64,000 nt of DNA from Alteromonadaceae bacterium BrNp21-10 (GCA_030418115.1 JAUHQD010000013.1:1-64000); one strand, 5' to 3'; shown: positions 18,354 to 28,468, numbered from the stretch's first letter. Notes: a model not told the origin generated them from the letters alone. Translations and numbers: made by a program.

Positions 18354-18992
18354 ATGCAAACCAAAACAGCTCTGAAGTTATTAAAAAACAATATTGGCTT
18401 TATCAGCTTTCTGGTATTGATGTTCGCTTGTCGTAGCAGCCTAGCGGATTGGAATCATGTGCCTACCGGATCGATGAAACCGACCATAATGGAAGGTGAC
18501 CGGATTTTGGTGGATAAGCTGGCTTACCAACTGCAGTTGCCTTTTACCAATATTTCGATAATGGATATTGCCGAGCCCGAGCGCGGTGACATAGTGGTGT
18601 TTGAATCGGCTGTAGAAGATACACGTTTGGTGAAGCGTTTAATTGGTTTGCCCGGCGATCATATTAGTATGCGCGACAATCGTCTGACCATTAACGGCAA
18701 GGCACTGAAGTATCAAATAGATGCGCGGAATATCATCGAGGCATTAGATACTCCCCATGCAATACAACTAGTGTATTCACCTCGTCCAGCCAGTAGCTTC
18801 ACCGATGTAATCGTACCAGCGGATCATTATTTTGTTATGGGTGACAACCGCAACAACAGTAAGGATTCACGCTTTATCGGCTTTGTTCCCAAACATGAAT
18901 TGCAAGGCAAAGCGACGCGTACTTTGTATTCTTTGAACGCCGAAAATTATTATTTACCGCGCACAGAACGAACATTAGCTCCATTAATTTAG
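18354..18992 (+). CDS. Signal peptidase I family protein (second, short copy)
   Basis: 212 residues with one N-terminal membrane segment (NNIGFISFLVLMFACR). The catalytic Ser is in VPTGSMKPTIMEGD (Ser40) and the general-base Lys in LVKRLIGLPGD (Lys94). The box MGDNRNNSKDSR is intact. It is much shorter than housekeeping LepB and is not next to lepA or rnc, so it is likely an accessory paralogue that removes signal peptides from specific exported proteins. AAGGA ribosome site present. Confidence 0.85.
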   Translation: MQTKTALKLLKNNIGFISFLVLMFACRSSLADWNHVPTGSMKPTIMEGDRILVDKLAYQLQLPFTNISIMDIAEPERGDIVVFESAVEDTRLVKRLIGLPGDHISMRDNRLTINGKALKYQIDARNIIEALDTPHAIQLVYSPRPASSFTDVIVPADHYFVMGDNRNNSKDSRFIGFVPKHELQGKATRTLYSLNAENYYLPRTERTLAPLI

Positions 18993-19066
18993 ATCAAATA
19001 TAAAATAAATTAACCTTTAAATTCATAAACTTAAAAATTATTTTAAATTTATTTAAAAATAATCAG

Positions 19067-19093
19067 TTGAAAAAGAAAGGGCTAACCACATAT
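19067..19093 (+). promoter_or_regulatory. Sigma32 (heat-shock) promoter of ibpA
   Basis: TTGAAA (19067-19072), a 13-base spacer and CCACATAT (19086-19093) agree closely with the sigma32 consensus TTGAAA-N13/14-CCCCATNT. A start near 19100 gives a leader of about 120 bases. Confidence 0.8.
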
Positions 19094-19099
19094 CTATAC

Positions 19100-19221
19100 T
19101 GTCGACGCCGAAAGGGTCGTCAAACCGCCGCCGAATAATCGGGGCAAATTTAAAACTAGATGCTTTAACACCAACTTAGGGTTAAACATCACATATTGCT
19201 TATATTAAAGAGGATATGAAT
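19100..19221 (+). promoter_or_regulatory. Possible ROSE-like RNA thermometer in the ibpA leader
   Basis: The leader contains GC-rich hairpin material (19102-19145). Just before the start it has TTGCT (19195-19199) facing the ribosome site AAAGAGGA (19207-19214). ROSE thermometers upstream of small heat-shock genes pair a conserved UUGCU/UCGCU with the Shine-Dalgarno sequence. The full fold was not computed. Confidence 0.45.
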
Positions 19222-19686
19222 ATGCGTAACATCGATCTATCTCCACTATACCGTTCTTTCATTGGTTTTGACCACTTGGCATCCATGATAGACAACGCTT
19301 CTCGCAATGAAAAACCGGCTGGTTATCCGCCGTATAACATTGAACTCATCGAAGAAGACAAATACCGCATTACGATGGCTGTTGCAGGATTTTCTCCTGA
19401 AGAAGTCGACATTGAAGCACGTGAAAATACCTTATTTGTTGCCGGTAACAAACCCGGTAAAGACGAAGAGCGTAAGTTCTTACACAAAGGTATATCCGAG
19501 CGCAATTTCGAACGCAAGTTTCAGCTAGGCGATCACGTTAAAGTGCTCGGCGCTGACTTACAAAATGGCTTATTACACATTGATTTAGAGCGGGTAATTC
19601 CCGAAGCTAAAAAACCTAGAAAAATAGCCATCGGTGCGAATGCCAATACTCACAGTAACAGCGTATTGGAGAATAAACCCGACTAA
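19222..19686 (+). CDS. ibpA: Small heat-shock protein (IbpA type)
   Basis: 154 residues; holdase chaperone that binds unfolding proteins for DnaK/ClpB. An N-terminal arm MRNIDLSPLYRSFIGFDHLA matches IbpA closely and is followed by the alpha-crystallin domain (about 35-125: YPPYNIELIEEDKYRITMAVAGF, GNKPGKDE, GISERNFERKFQL). The C-terminal IPEAKKPRKIAIG includes the I-x-I type anchor. I start at the second ATG (19222), seven bases after AGAGGA; the first ATG at 19216 is too close to it. Preceded by a sigma32 promoter and followed by a strong terminator. Confidence 0.93.
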   Translation: MRNIDLSPLYRSFIGFDHLASMIDNASRNEKPAGYPPYNIELIEEDKYRITMAVAGFSPEEVDIEARENTLFVAGNKPGKDEERKFLHKGISERNFERKFQLGDHVKVLGADLQNGLLHIDLERVIPEAKKPRKIAIGANANTHSNSVLENKPD

Positions 19687-19724
19687 CACCTCTCTAAAAT
19701 TGTTGTCTCCCTGTATTTTTTTAG

Positions 19725-19758
19725 CGGCTCCTACACCTTTGTAGTGAGCCGTTTTTTT
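19725..19758 (+). terminator. Terminator of ibpA
   Basis: Stem CGGCTC-CTAC / GTAG-T-GAGCCG (19725-19734 / 19741-19751, one bulged T) followed by seven T. Confidence 0.9.
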
Positions 19759-19886
19759 GTCCCGTCGATTAATCAATCAATGTTTTTTAACTTTTAATTA
19801 ACATTGCTGTTTATTAATTATTCGTACTACGTCACAATAATACCTGATGGTTTACTTTTTATTCAACACCACCGCAGGAAGTAGAT

Positions 19887-20681
19887 GTGACAAAAGTTTT
19901 GATTTTAGTTTTTATAGCCAGTATTACTTTGAGCTTTTCCCCCCATACAATTGCCGTTAATGCTGAAAATTCAGCTGAATTGATGCAGCAATGGATTACC
20001 TTAGAAACCCAAAAAGGCAAGCTACAAACCGACTGGTCACAACGACAACAGCAGTTACAACAGCGCCTTAGCTTATTTAAACTAGAACAGGAAGCGTTGC
20101 AGCAAGTCATTAAAAAATCGTCGGAAGTTACATCTGATGTCGATGAACAACGCTTAGCTTTGCTATCGAAGCAGAATGAATTGGAAGCGGAACAACAACA
20201 GGTCGCCGCTCAATTACACACCATGGCTGATACTATTGAGCAATTTTCACTTCATCTACCGCCGCCTCTACAGCAGCAGTGGCAACAAAAACTGGCACTG
20301 ATTAAGGATACCAACGTCAGCAGTAGCGAACGCTTAGAGCGTCTTTTAAGTTTATTTAAATTAGCCGATGATTTTGATAAACGCATTGCCATTCATCGTA
20401 CTTCTATGGCAGTCAATGATAATAGCAGTGACGATCAACAAGTGATGGTGACACAGATTTATCTTGGCCTGAGCCAAGGTTGGTACATTAATGACAGTGA
20501 TAATATTTACGGATATGGTCGCGCCGATAAGATGGGTTGGAAATGGTACCACCAACAAGATGCTGACGCCGAGCTTGGAACACCATTATCGGCGGCAGCC
20601 ATTGTAAAATTACGCAACACCCTAGAAGAGCCGACAACAGCCTCCTACCTCGCTTTACCTGTTAAAACTCAAGGATTGTGA
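19887..20681 (+). CDS. DUF3450 periplasmic coiled-coil protein, TonB cluster 1
   Basis: 264 residues. A signal peptide (VLILVFIASITLSFSPHTIA) precedes a long Gln/Leu-rich coiled coil (about 30-110: QQRLSLFKLEQEALQQVI, QNELEAEQQQVAAQL) and a C-terminal region with IYLGLSQGWYI and GWKWYHQ. DUF3450 genes habitually head TtpC-ExbB-ExbD-TonB operons in marine gammaproteobacteria; a periplasmic accessory role in energised transport is inferred. The start is a GTG behind CAGGAAG. It overlaps or abuts the next gene. Its paralogue lies at 39491-40264 on the other strand. Confidence 0.8.
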   Translation: MTKVLILVFIASITLSFSPHTIAVNAENSAELMQQWITLETQKGKLQTDWSQRQQQLQQRLSLFKLEQEALQQVIKKSSEVTSDVDEQRLALLSKQNELEAEQQQVAAQLHTMADTIEQFSLHLPPPLQQQWQQKLALIKDTNVSSSERLERLLSLFKLADDFDKRIAIHRTSMAVNDNSSDDQQVMVTQIYLGLSQGWYINDSDNIYGYGRADKMGWKWYHQQDADAELGTPLSAAAIVKLRNTLEEPTTASYLALPVKTQGL

Positions 20682-20686
20682 TAACA

Positions 20687-22054
20687 ATGAAATTAGATGT
20701 AATTAATAAATGGGCCTTTTTCAGCACCTCCCCTGTAATCGTTTTCATTTTACTCATGATGCCACTGTCACCACTATTAGCGGCGGAAAGGGATATTGAA
20801 AGAACACTAATTGAACGCATTAGTAAATCCCAAACCGAACTACAAAACATTCAGCAGGATATCGCTCGTCAAAGCAGCCTCGTCGCCAAAAAGCTCAGTA
20901 CTCAACAGCAGTCAATTAAAGCATTGCGACAAAAAGCAGCTAATCTTCAGCGGCTAGCTGATGAACGCCTTTTAAGCCTAGATAAATTGCAAGAGCGGGT
21001 TAAAAAATGGTCTAGCCAAAGTCAGTATCAACACCAGCTATTAAGTAGCTACGCTGAAAATGCCAATTTACACAGCAGCAATGATTCGACCTTGCCCAGC
21101 ATTGATATCTCGATTGTTAATGTGGCCTATCAGGATTTATTAAATAAATTACATCCCAAATGGGAAATGGCCAATATTGTCACCGATAGTGGCCAAATAA
21201 AGTCCATGGATGTATTAAAAATGGGGCCGATAGAAGTCGCATTAGATAATGACAATCAGTTAGCCGGACCACTTATTCGTGATATCGCGGATGAGCCCAG
21301 ATTACAATCAAGTGTGTATAACGAAAATGCACTACAACAACTGCAATCACTGAAAGCGAATAACATTGGTACGCTTACCTTTGATCCCACATTAGGTAAC
21401 GCCAACAAATTACTCAAACAAGACAAAGGCATACTCTCCCATGTAGAAACCGGTGGCGTTTGGGCCATACCTATTCTCATTTTTGCAGCATTATCCTTGG
21501 TGGTGTCATTATTGAAGGCGATTCAATTAATCCGCTTACCTCGTATTCGGCCGTTATTGGCGGAGAAAATCGCAGCACTCACAGTATCGGAATCACAATC
21601 GCCAGCTGAACGCCATCAGCATATCGCCGAATGTGTGCAACAAGCTCATGGTGCGCAACGTAAACTGCTGCAAATAGCCTTAGATACACCAATTTCACAA
21701 CAGCGGGACGATTATTTAGTCGCCTACCTCCTTGAATATAAACATCGTATAGAAAAGTACCTAGGTGCTATTGCCACCAGTGCCGCGATTGCGCCGTTAC
21801 TAGGCTTGTTAGGAACGGTCTCAGGTATGATTACCACCTTTCAGATGATGAAAATATTTGGCACCGGTGATGCTTCCACCGTATCTGGTGGTATCTCGGA
21901 AGCCCTTGTTACCACAGAGTTAGGATTGATTGTGGCAATCCCGTCGTTGATTGTCAGCGCATTATTAAGTCGTAAGATTAAAAATTATCATGCGCAATTA
22001 GAAAGCATGGCAATTAAGCTCAGTCGTATCGAATTTCCTAAGGGAGAAAGTTAA
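20687..22054 (+). CDS. TtpC-like large MotA/TolQ/ExbB channel protein, TonB cluster 1
   Basis: 455 residues. After an N-terminal signal/anchor (VIVFILLMMPLSPLLAA) comes a periplasmic coiled-coil domain (about 40-250). Three membrane segments follow (about 259-282, 357-382, 404-427), with the ExbB signature AIAPLLGLLGTVSGMITTFQMM and SGGISEALVTTELGLIVAIPS. Such long ExbB forms (TtpC) are needed by Vibrio-type TonB2 systems. I prefer the ATG at 20687; a GTG at 20678 overlapping the previous stop (GTGA) is also possible, but its AAGGA site is only two bases away. Forms the proton channel with the next two proteins. Confidence 0.85.
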   Translation: MKLDVINKWAFFSTSPVIVFILLMMPLSPLLAAERDIERTLIERISKSQTELQNIQQDIARQSSLVAKKLSTQQQSIKALRQKAANLQRLADERLLSLDKLQERVKKWSSQSQYQHQLLSSYAENANLHSSNDSTLPSIDISIVNVAYQDLLNKLHPKWEMANIVTDSGQIKSMDVLKMGPIEVALDNDNQLAGPLIRDIADEPRLQSSVYNENALQQLQSLKANNIGTLTFDPTLGNANKLLKQDKGILSHVETGGVWAIPILIFAALSLVVSLLKAIQLIRLPRIRPLLAEKIAALTVSESQSPAERHQHIAECVQQAHGAQRKLLQIALDTPISQQRDDYLVAYLLEYKHRIEKYLGAIATSAAIAPLLGLLGTVSGMITTFQMMKIFGTGDASTVSGGISEALVTTELGLIVAIPSLIVSALLSRKIKNYHAQLESMAIKLSRIEFPKGES

Positions 22055-22455
22055 TGGCACTGGTTAACTCCCACTTATTTTTACTAAATAATTTGGTGAT
22101 TTGGACCATTTTCATATTAGCGGTCGTTTGTTATGCCTTACTGATTGACTTGTGTTTTTTAAAGCCCCGCTGCGATAACTGGTATCAAAAAACCAGTCAG
22201 TGGTCTAACAGTATTAAAACCATGTTGGCGGTACTGCCGCTGTTAGGTTTACTAGGTACCATTAGCGGTCTACTAAAAACCTTTGACCATATGGCCTTAG
22301 ATAACGGTTTCGCCTTACAAGAATTAATGAGTGGCGGCATTGCTGAAGCGTTATTTACCACCCAACTAGGACTGGTGATGGTCATTCCAGGCTTGCTTAT
22401 GTTTGGTTATTTAAACCGTAGATCAACTGCATGGATGGTTGAACAACAAATATGA
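22054..22455 (+). CDS. Short ExbB/TolQ-type channel protein, TonB cluster 1
   Basis: 133 residues with three membrane segments: NLVIWTIFILAVVCYALLI, the conserved AVLPLLGLLGTISGLLKTF, and the last helix FTTQLGLVMVIPGLLMFGYL. It keeps SGGIAEALFTTQLG but is about 40 residues shorter than its paralogue at 37607-38131 because the N-terminal helix and the first cytoplasmic loop are trimmed. Inner-membrane proton channel subunit working with TtpC and ExbD. Its ATG shares a base with the TtpC stop (TAATG); the end overlaps ExbD by ATGA. Confidence 0.85.
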   Translation: MALVNSHLFLLNNLVIWTIFILAVVCYALLIDLCFLKPRCDNWYQKTSQWSNSIKTMLAVLPLLGLLGTISGLLKTFDHMALDNGFALQELMSGGIAEALFTTQLGLVMVIPGLLMFGYLNRRSTAWMVEQQI

Positions 22456-22859
22456 AATCACTGATTGAACAAAAGTTAGAAGCAGCACACTCACAAGAGC
22501 TGGATTTAGCACCGCTATTGGATGTGGTGTTTATACTATTAATCTTCTTCATCGTGACCACGGTATTTGTTCGCGAATCGGGTGTTGAAGTGGATAAACC
22601 GACTGCAATTTCTACTCAAGAACTACAAAAAAATATTTTGATGATTGCCATTACCGCCAACAAAGAGGTGGTGTATGCCGGTACCACTATTGGCGTTAAA
22701 GGTGTACGCGCGACTATCGCCCAAGAAATTCGCAGACAAAATAAACCATTAGTTATTCAAGCAGACAAAAAAGTATCCACCGAATTACTAGTAGAAGTCA
22801 TTGATCAAGCAAAGTTGGCGGGCGTTGAAAGTGTCAGTATTGCTACCCTCAATGAGTAA
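22452..22859 (+). CDS. ExbD/TolR-type protein, TonB cluster 1
   Basis: 135 residues. One N-terminal membrane helix contains the essential proton-carrying Asp (LDLAPLLDVVFILLIFF, Asp24), followed by VDKPTA and a periplasmic domain with NKPLVIQADKKVSTELLVEVID. Pairs with the two ExbB proteins upstream to harvest proton motive force for TonB. ATGA overlap with the preceding gene indicates coupling. Confidence 0.88.
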   Translation: MKSLIEQKLEAAHSQELDLAPLLDVVFILLIFFIVTTVFVRESGVEVDKPTAISTQELQKNILMIAITANKEVVYAGTTIGVKGVRATIAQEIRRQNKPLVIQADKKVSTELLVEVIDQAKLAGVESVSIATLNE

Positions 22860-22865
22860 TGCCCG

Positions 22866-23582
22866 ATGAATATGGCAAGTAATTCAGCAGAGCTCAATAT
22901 TAACGCTCACACATCACAACGCAGTCACTTCATCAGTTTAATGATGTCTGCGTTATCTTGGCTATTAGCACTGATATTAGCACTGCTCTTTGTGGGTATG
23001 TTGTTACTCTTACAACAAACCGTCTTTGAACCGCAAAACGAAGCAACAATAAGAAAGGTCGATGTGGTATTGCCTCCTCCACCTCCACCGCCGCCACCTT
23101 TGGAAATGCAGCAACCCCAGGCAAGCCCAGAATCACCATCAATTAATGTTATAGGTTTGGGTGGCGGGCCAACCATGAACTTTGCGACAACGCCTTCGTT
23201 AGGGTTAGATAATCTAGAAAAAGCCGACTTGCCTAAATTTGATATTAATTCACTGAGTGTGCGTCAGTCTATGTCGGTCGATTTCCCCTTAATGGAAGTA
23301 ACCGATCTGGATAAACGCCCGCGGCTGGTGTCATCTGAATTTGTCAGCTTTCCACACAGTTTAGTTAAAAAAGGGATAAAAACCGTTCCCACCAAAGTAC
23401 AAATTATTATTGATGATAAAGGTAGTGTTTATATCAAAAAAATTACCGACCCGGTTTATCCAGAAATGATAGAGGTGATAAGAAAATGGGCAAAACATGC
23501 ACGTTTTACCATCCCCACTAAGAATGGCTTACCCGTACAAGCCATATACGACTACACCTTACAATTTGAGTACAAGATCTAG
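22866..23582 (+). CDS. Atypical TonB energy-transducing protein, cluster 1
   Basis: 238 residues. An N-terminal membrane anchor (ALSWLLALILALLFVGMLLLL, about 29-50) and a run of nine prolines are typical of TonB. The C-terminal domain is not: the usual RYPxxA-R-x-G-V-VxF start is replaced by RLVSSEFVSFPHSLVKKGI, and the later strand reads KVQIIIDDKGSVYIKKIT. The final IEVIRKWAKHARFTIPTKNG...YTLQFEYKI keeps the overall beta-alpha-beta shape. It probably transmits energy to an outer-membrane partner, but the partner may differ from standard TonB-box receptors. No receptor gene sits beside this cluster. Confidence 0.7.
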   Translation: MNMASNSAELNINAHTSQRSHFISLMMSALSWLLALILALLFVGMLLLLQQTVFEPQNEATIRKVDVVLPPPPPPPPPLEMQQPQASPESPSINVIGLGGGPTMNFATTPSLGLDNLEKADLPKFDINSLSVRQSMSVDFPLMEVTDLDKRPRLVSSEFVSFPHSLVKKGIKTVPTKVQIIIDDKGSVYIKKITDPVYPEMIEVIRKWAKHARFTIPTKNGLPVQAIYDYTLQFEYKI

Positions 23583-23610
23583 CATGCTATTTAAAACAAG
23601 GAACTGCAGA

Positions 23611-24984
23611 ATGCCCTTATTGTTCAAACCTATAACGGTGATATTACTGTTAGTGACAAGTCTTTTCGTTACTGTCAGCAGTTATGCTGCCGTAATGGAA
23701 ATAGAATTGGCAAAACCCACCTTTGTGCTACCACAGTTTACTGGTCCCTATCGCGAAAGAGAGGCATCTGTCGCCCCTGAAGAATATGAAATGGCCGACC
23801 GATTACGCAGCCTATTAGAAAATAATCAACGACAACAAGTATTACAGCAACTAGCTGAGTTTTACGACATAGAGCTAAGCCCAGCCATGTTGGCGTTAAA
23901 AGCGCAGGTATACTTCACATTAGAAATGTATGACGAAGCCCTTACAACCTATAAAGCAGTGCTTTCGCGCAAACCTGAACTGGTTAGGGTTCATGCCGAT
24001 CTTGGCCAACTCTATTTAATTCGCAACGATTTAGAAAATGCTAGAAAACATTTTGCCAAGGCCATTGAGTTTGGTTCGAACTCCGCCATCATTCATGGGC
24101 AACTCGGCTACATTAACCTGACGCAATATGGCTCATTTAGCGCAATAGCAGCATATCAGCAAGCCATTGCCTTAGAACCTCAAAATCCCCAGTGGCAACA
24201 AGGATTACTAGCGGCTTTGACACAAGCCAAGATGTATCCGGCAGCAATGGCTATGCTAGAAGATTTATTAAAGCAGCATCCTGAACTACCAGAGTTATGG
24301 CTAAATAAAGCGGCGTTGTCATTGAGTATGGGTGAATCTAAAGAGGCACTGATTGCCATCGAAATGGCGATGTTATTAGGTGAAGATAATAGTAAAAATA
24401 TAAAAATTGCTGCCCAATTACATCTACAACTGAATAGTTTTGATCGCGCCCTTGAGCTCATTACCCAACACATAAACCGCACTAAATTAGAAATGCCTGT
24501 ACTGAATGAATATTTAATGTGGTTAGGACAAATTAATATGTGGACGCAGGCGGATGAGCTGCTCGACGACGTCGCTCCTCAATTAACAACTATGAGCACA
24601 GCGGATCAATGTCTATTCTATGCCCATAAAGCTCGCATCCAGCAGGTGCAAAATAATCCCAAACAAGCTGAACACTTCTACAACCTCGCTCTTGATAAAA
24701 ATCCTGCTGATGGTGAGACATTATTGAGCTTTGCCGACTTTAGCGCCGCGCAAAAGCAATATGTTCAATCAGAATTACTTTATGTCCGAGCTGAAGCAAC
24801 CAAAGAAACTGAAAAACAAGCCATTTTGGGAAGGATACAACTTTATATTAACCTAAAAGATTTTCCATCAGCTCTCACTCAACTAAAACGAGCACTGCTA
24901 AAGTATCCCGAATTATTTGAATTAAAAGAAAAAATCGACACCATCGAAAACATTGTGCGTGCGCAAACTCAACTAAGTAGTTAA
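23611..24984 (+). CDS. TPR-repeat periplasmic protein, TonB cluster 1
   Basis: 457 residues. A signal peptide (FKPITVILLLVTSLFVTVSSYA) precedes an extended alpha-solenoid of tetratricopeptide repeats from about residue 60 to the end (for example ALTTYKAVLSRKPELVRVHADLGQLY and SAIAAYQQAIALEPQNPQWQQG, each part of a 34-residue unit). I start at the ATG at 23611 with AAGGAA seven bases upstream; a longer frame overlaps tonB. TPR proteins follow TonB in many TtpC clusters and are thought to scaffold the complex; here this is inference. Confidence 0.8.
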   Translation: MPLLFKPITVILLLVTSLFVTVSSYAAVMEIELAKPTFVLPQFTGPYREREASVAPEEYEMADRLRSLLENNQRQQVLQQLAEFYDIELSPAMLALKAQVYFTLEMYDEALTTYKAVLSRKPELVRVHADLGQLYLIRNDLENARKHFAKAIEFGSNSAIIHGQLGYINLTQYGSFSAIAAYQQAIALEPQNPQWQQGLLAALTQAKMYPAAMAMLEDLLKQHPELPELWLNKAALSLSMGESKEALIAIEMAMLLGEDNSKNIKIAAQLHLQLNSFDRALELITQHINRTKLEMPVLNEYLMWLGQINMWTQADELLDDVAPQLTTMSTADQCLFYAHKARIQQVQNNPKQAEHFYNLALDKNPADGETLLSFADFSAAQKQYVQSELLYVRAEATKETEKQAILGRIQLYINLKDFPSALTQLKRALLKYPELFELKEKIDTIENIVRAQTQLSS

Positions 24985-25013
24985 TAGAAAAATACATTAA
25001 TGGAGCTATAAAC

Positions 25014-25457
25014 ATGATTAAAATTGCACTTATTGTTCTTATCAGCGGCGGGTTACTAGGTTGTAACTCTACCCCAACAGAGCAAGTCAATTGTCAGTCA
25101 CAGGACTGGTATAACAAGGGTAAAGAAAATGTTGAAGAAGGAAGATCCGTGCGGCACTTTAACCAACATATTAAACAATGTGGTAGTAGTCTACCCACCA
25201 CAGCAAAAGAGCAATATATTCAAGGCTACAGAGATGGACTTGTTGAACACTGTAACTTCGACAAAGGTTATGAAAGAGGAGAAATGAATTTATCCTCAAT
25301 TAGCATTTGTCCGCTGGAATTAAGGGAACAGTACAACAAAGGTTATCAAAGAGGCAAACAAGCACGTCTGCAAACAATACGCGATTTAGAGAGGGCTAAC
25401 GACTCCGCTAATAGAGCTTATTCTGAAGACACGGCGATAAGTACACCGACAGAATGA
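25014..25457 (+). CDS. DUF2799 lipoprotein
   Basis: 147 residues. Lipobox ISGGLLGC (Cys17) followed by a Cys-containing repeat pattern: QDWYNKGKENVEEGRSV, QYIQGYRDGLVEHCNF, KGYERGEMN, CPLELREQYNKGYQRGKQ. The spaced W/Y-x-x-G motifs and conserved cysteines define DUF2799, small outer-membrane lipoproteins of unknown function. It starts 29 bases after the TPR gene and may belong to the cluster 1 operon; a strong terminator follows it. Confidence 0.75.
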   Translation: MIKIALIVLISGGLLGCNSTPTEQVNCQSQDWYNKGKENVEEGRSVRHFNQHIKQCGSSLPTTAKEQYIQGYRDGLVEHCNFDKGYERGEMNLSSISICPLELREQYNKGYQRGKQARLQTIRDLERANDSANRAYSEDTAISTPTE

Positions 25458-25524
25458 TCCAACATTTCCTAATACCAATTACCGCTCTTACATACTACCT
25501 AATGCAGTAATAACTAATCATGAT

Positions 25525-25552
25525 CAAAAAAGCCCGCTATGCGGGCTTTTTA
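25525..25552. terminator. Bidirectional terminator between cluster 1 and adk
   Basis: AAAAAAGCCCGC / GCGGGCTTTTT with a TAT loop (stem arms 25531-25537 and 25541-25547), flanked by A and T runs. Serves both convergent units. Confidence 0.92.
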
Positions 25553-25585
25553 ATAATTTGTTGCGGGTATCGCAATATCAGGCAA

Positions 25586-26233
<648 letters not shown>

Positions 26234-26439
26234 CTATTTTCCTCTTGCGTTAAAAGATTCGAATAATTTAAAGCGGGAACTTTACACACTCAATCAAAAG
26301 GTTACAAGAATATTGCACCGCATAATGGTGCATTCTTTGTCCTGAGTGACAATTACTTGAAAATTGATTATTAATTACGCATATTTCCCTGATAAAAAAG
26401 ACAATATAACCGTAAGTATTCAGTAAATAATGAAGAAAC

Positions 26440-26459
26440 AGCGGGCCCTAAAGCCCGCT
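26440..26459 (-). terminator. Terminator after htpG
   Basis: AGCGGGC / GCCCGCT stem (26440-26446 / 26453-26459) with a six-base loop; on the minus strand it is followed by a weak T-rich stretch (TGTTTCTTC). It lies nine bases beyond the htpG stop. Confidence 0.65.
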
Positions 26460-26467
26460 ATTGCAAT

Positions 26468-28390
26468 TTACTTGGCTAAATCTAACAATAATTGATTCAG
26501 CTTTTTGACAAATTTAGCTGGGTCTTTCAGGTTGCCCTGCTCTGATAATGAAGCTTGATCAAACAACACTTCACTCCATTGGGCGAAACGACCTTCATCC
26601 TGCTCTTCAGCCATTAGTTTTACTAACTGATGTTCAGGGTTCAGCTCCAGCGTGTACTTCATTTCTGGAACTGGCTGGCCAGCCGCTTCCATCAATTTCA
26701 GCATTTGTGTACTCATGCCATGGGCATCCGCAACCACACAAGCAGGAGAGTCGGTTAAACGATGAGTAAACTTCACATCATTAACTTTGTCGCCTAAAAC
26801 CTTCTTAGCACGCTCTAATACGCTCTCAACGACCTTCTCTGCTTCTTCTTGGGCTTTCTTGGACTCTTCGTCATCCAAATCACCTAAGTCTAAGTCACCA
26901 CGACTAATGGACTGGAAGGATTTTTCGTTAAAGTCGGTAAGATGTTGCATTAACCATTCGTCAATACGATCGGTCATTAACAACACTTCAATACCTTTTT
27001 TGCGGAATACTTCAAGATGCGGGCTACTTTTAGCCGCTTCATAGCTATCTGCTGATACGTAGTAAATCTTATCCTGACCTTCTTTCATGCGGCCAATATA
27101 GTCTTCTAACGACACCACTTGCGCGGCCGTATCTTCATGAGTTGACGCAAAGCGTAATAATCCGGCAATTTTGTCTTTATTAGCAAAATCTTCAGATGGA
27201 CCTTCTTTTAACACATTACCGAATTCGGCCCAGAAGGTTTGATATTTCTCAGGTTCATTTTTCGCTAAACGCTCTAACATTTGTAGAACACGTTTGCTGC
27301 AACCCTGACGAATAGATTGCGTCACCTTGTTATCTTGTAAGATTTCGCGAGATACGTTTAACGGTAAGTCATTGGAATCCAATAAACCTTTGACGAAGCG
27401 CAGATAGGTCGGCATGAAATGTTCGGCATCATCCATAATGAATACGCGCTGTACATAAAGCTTAAGACCATTTTTCTGGTCACGGTTCCACATATCAAAA
27501 GGAGCTTTAGCGGGGATATACAGCAAGCTAGTGTATTCCGTTTTACCTTCAACACGGTTATGGGCCCACAATAGCGGATCACCAAAGTCGTGAGATATAT
27601 GCTTATAAAACTCTTTGTAATCGTCTTCACTGACTTCTGATTTATCGCGAGTCCATAATGCGGTGGCGCGGTTAATGGCTTCCCAATGACCGGCAACGGC
27701 TTCGATTTTTTCACCGTCAGCGCCTTCACTTTCTGGCACTTCTTCTTTGTACATTTGCACGGGGATATTAACGTGATCGGAATATTTACCCACGATGGAG
27801 CGTAAGCGCCAATCGTCTAGAAACTCTTGCTCTTCTTCGCGTAAGTGCAAGATAATTTCCGTACCACGTTGGGGTACGTCGATATCCGCAATAGAAAATT
27901 CACCTTCACCTGCAGATGACCATTCCACACCTTGATCGGCAGGTACACCGGCAGCACGAGTGCGCACAGTAACATGATCGGCAACAATAAAAGCGGAGTA
28001 GAACCCCATACCGAACTGGCCAATAAGTTGCGAATCTTTAGCTTGATCACCAGACAGTTGACCGAAGAAATCAGCCGTACCGGATTTAGCAATAGTCCCT
28101 AAGTTTTCAACTGCTTCTTCGCGGCTCATACCGATGCCATTATCAGCAATAGTGATGGTGCCCGCGTCTTTATCTATGGATAAACGTACGCGTAAGTCAC
28201 CATCGTCTTCATATAAGCTGTCGTTGGATAACGCGCGAAAGCGCAATTTATCGGCGGCATCGGCGGCATTGGATACTAATTCACGAAGGAAGATCTCTTT
28301 ATTAGAATAAAGAGAGTGAATCATCAGATGTAATAGTTGCTTTACTTCAGTCTGAAAGCCATGTGTTTCTTTTTGCGCTGTTTCAGCCAT
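26468..28390 (-). CDS. htpG: Chaperone HtpG (Hsp90)
   Basis: 640 residues. The N-terminal GHKL ATPase domain shows [12 protein letters not shown] (Asn/Asp contacts), [21 protein letters not shown] and [11 protein letters not shown]. Middle and C-terminal dimerisation domains follow with normal length. ATP-dependent chaperone cooperating with DnaK. The ATG has AGCAGGAGATC upstream. A sigma32 promoter about 60 bases upstream shows heat-shock control. Neighbours recR and adk match the E. coli order. Confidence 0.97.
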   Translation of the reverse strand: MAETAQKETHGFQTEVKQLLHLMIHSLYSNKEIFLRELVSNAADAADKLRFRALSNDSLYEDDGDLRVRLSIDKDAGTITIADNGIGMSREEAVENLGTIAKSGTADFFGQLSGDQAKDSQLIGQFGMGFYSAFIVADHVTVRTRAAGVPADQGVEWSSAGEGEFSIADIDVPQRGTEIILHLREEEQEFLDDWRLRSIVGKYSDHVNIPVQMYKEEVPESEGADGEKIEAVAGHWEAINRATALWTRDKSEVSEDDYKEFYKHISHDFGDPLLWAHNRVEGKTEYTSLLYIPAKAPFDMWNRDQKNGLKLYVQRVFIMDDAEHFMPTYLRFVKGLLDSNDLPLNVSREILQDNKVTQSIRQGCSKRVLQMLERLAKNEPEKYQTFWAEFGNVLKEGPSEDFANKDKIAGLLRFASTHEDTAAQVVSLEDYIGRMKEGQDKIYYVSADSYEAAKSSPHLEVFRKKGIEVLLMTDRIDEWLMQHLTDFNEKSFQSISRGDLDLGDLDDEESKKAQEEAEKVVESVLERAKKVLGDKVNDVKFTHRLTDSPACVVADAHGMSTQMLKLMEAAGQPVPEMKYTLELNPEHQLVKLMAEEQDEGRFAQWSEVLFDQASLSEQGNLKDPAKFVKKLNQLLLDLAK

Positions 28391-28440
28391 TGCAATAGAT
28401 CTCCTGCTAGAAAATTGCTTAATTAATTATGTTGTACAGG

Positions 28441-28468
28441 AGATAGGGGCGCTTAATGGCTTTTCAAG
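28441..28468 (-). promoter_or_regulatory. Sigma32 promoter of htpG
   Basis: On the minus strand CTTGAAA (28468-28462), a 12-base spacer and CCCCTATCT (28449-28441) match the heat-shock consensus CTTGAAA-N11/16-CCCCATNTA very well. It sits between recR and htpG. Confidence 0.85.
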
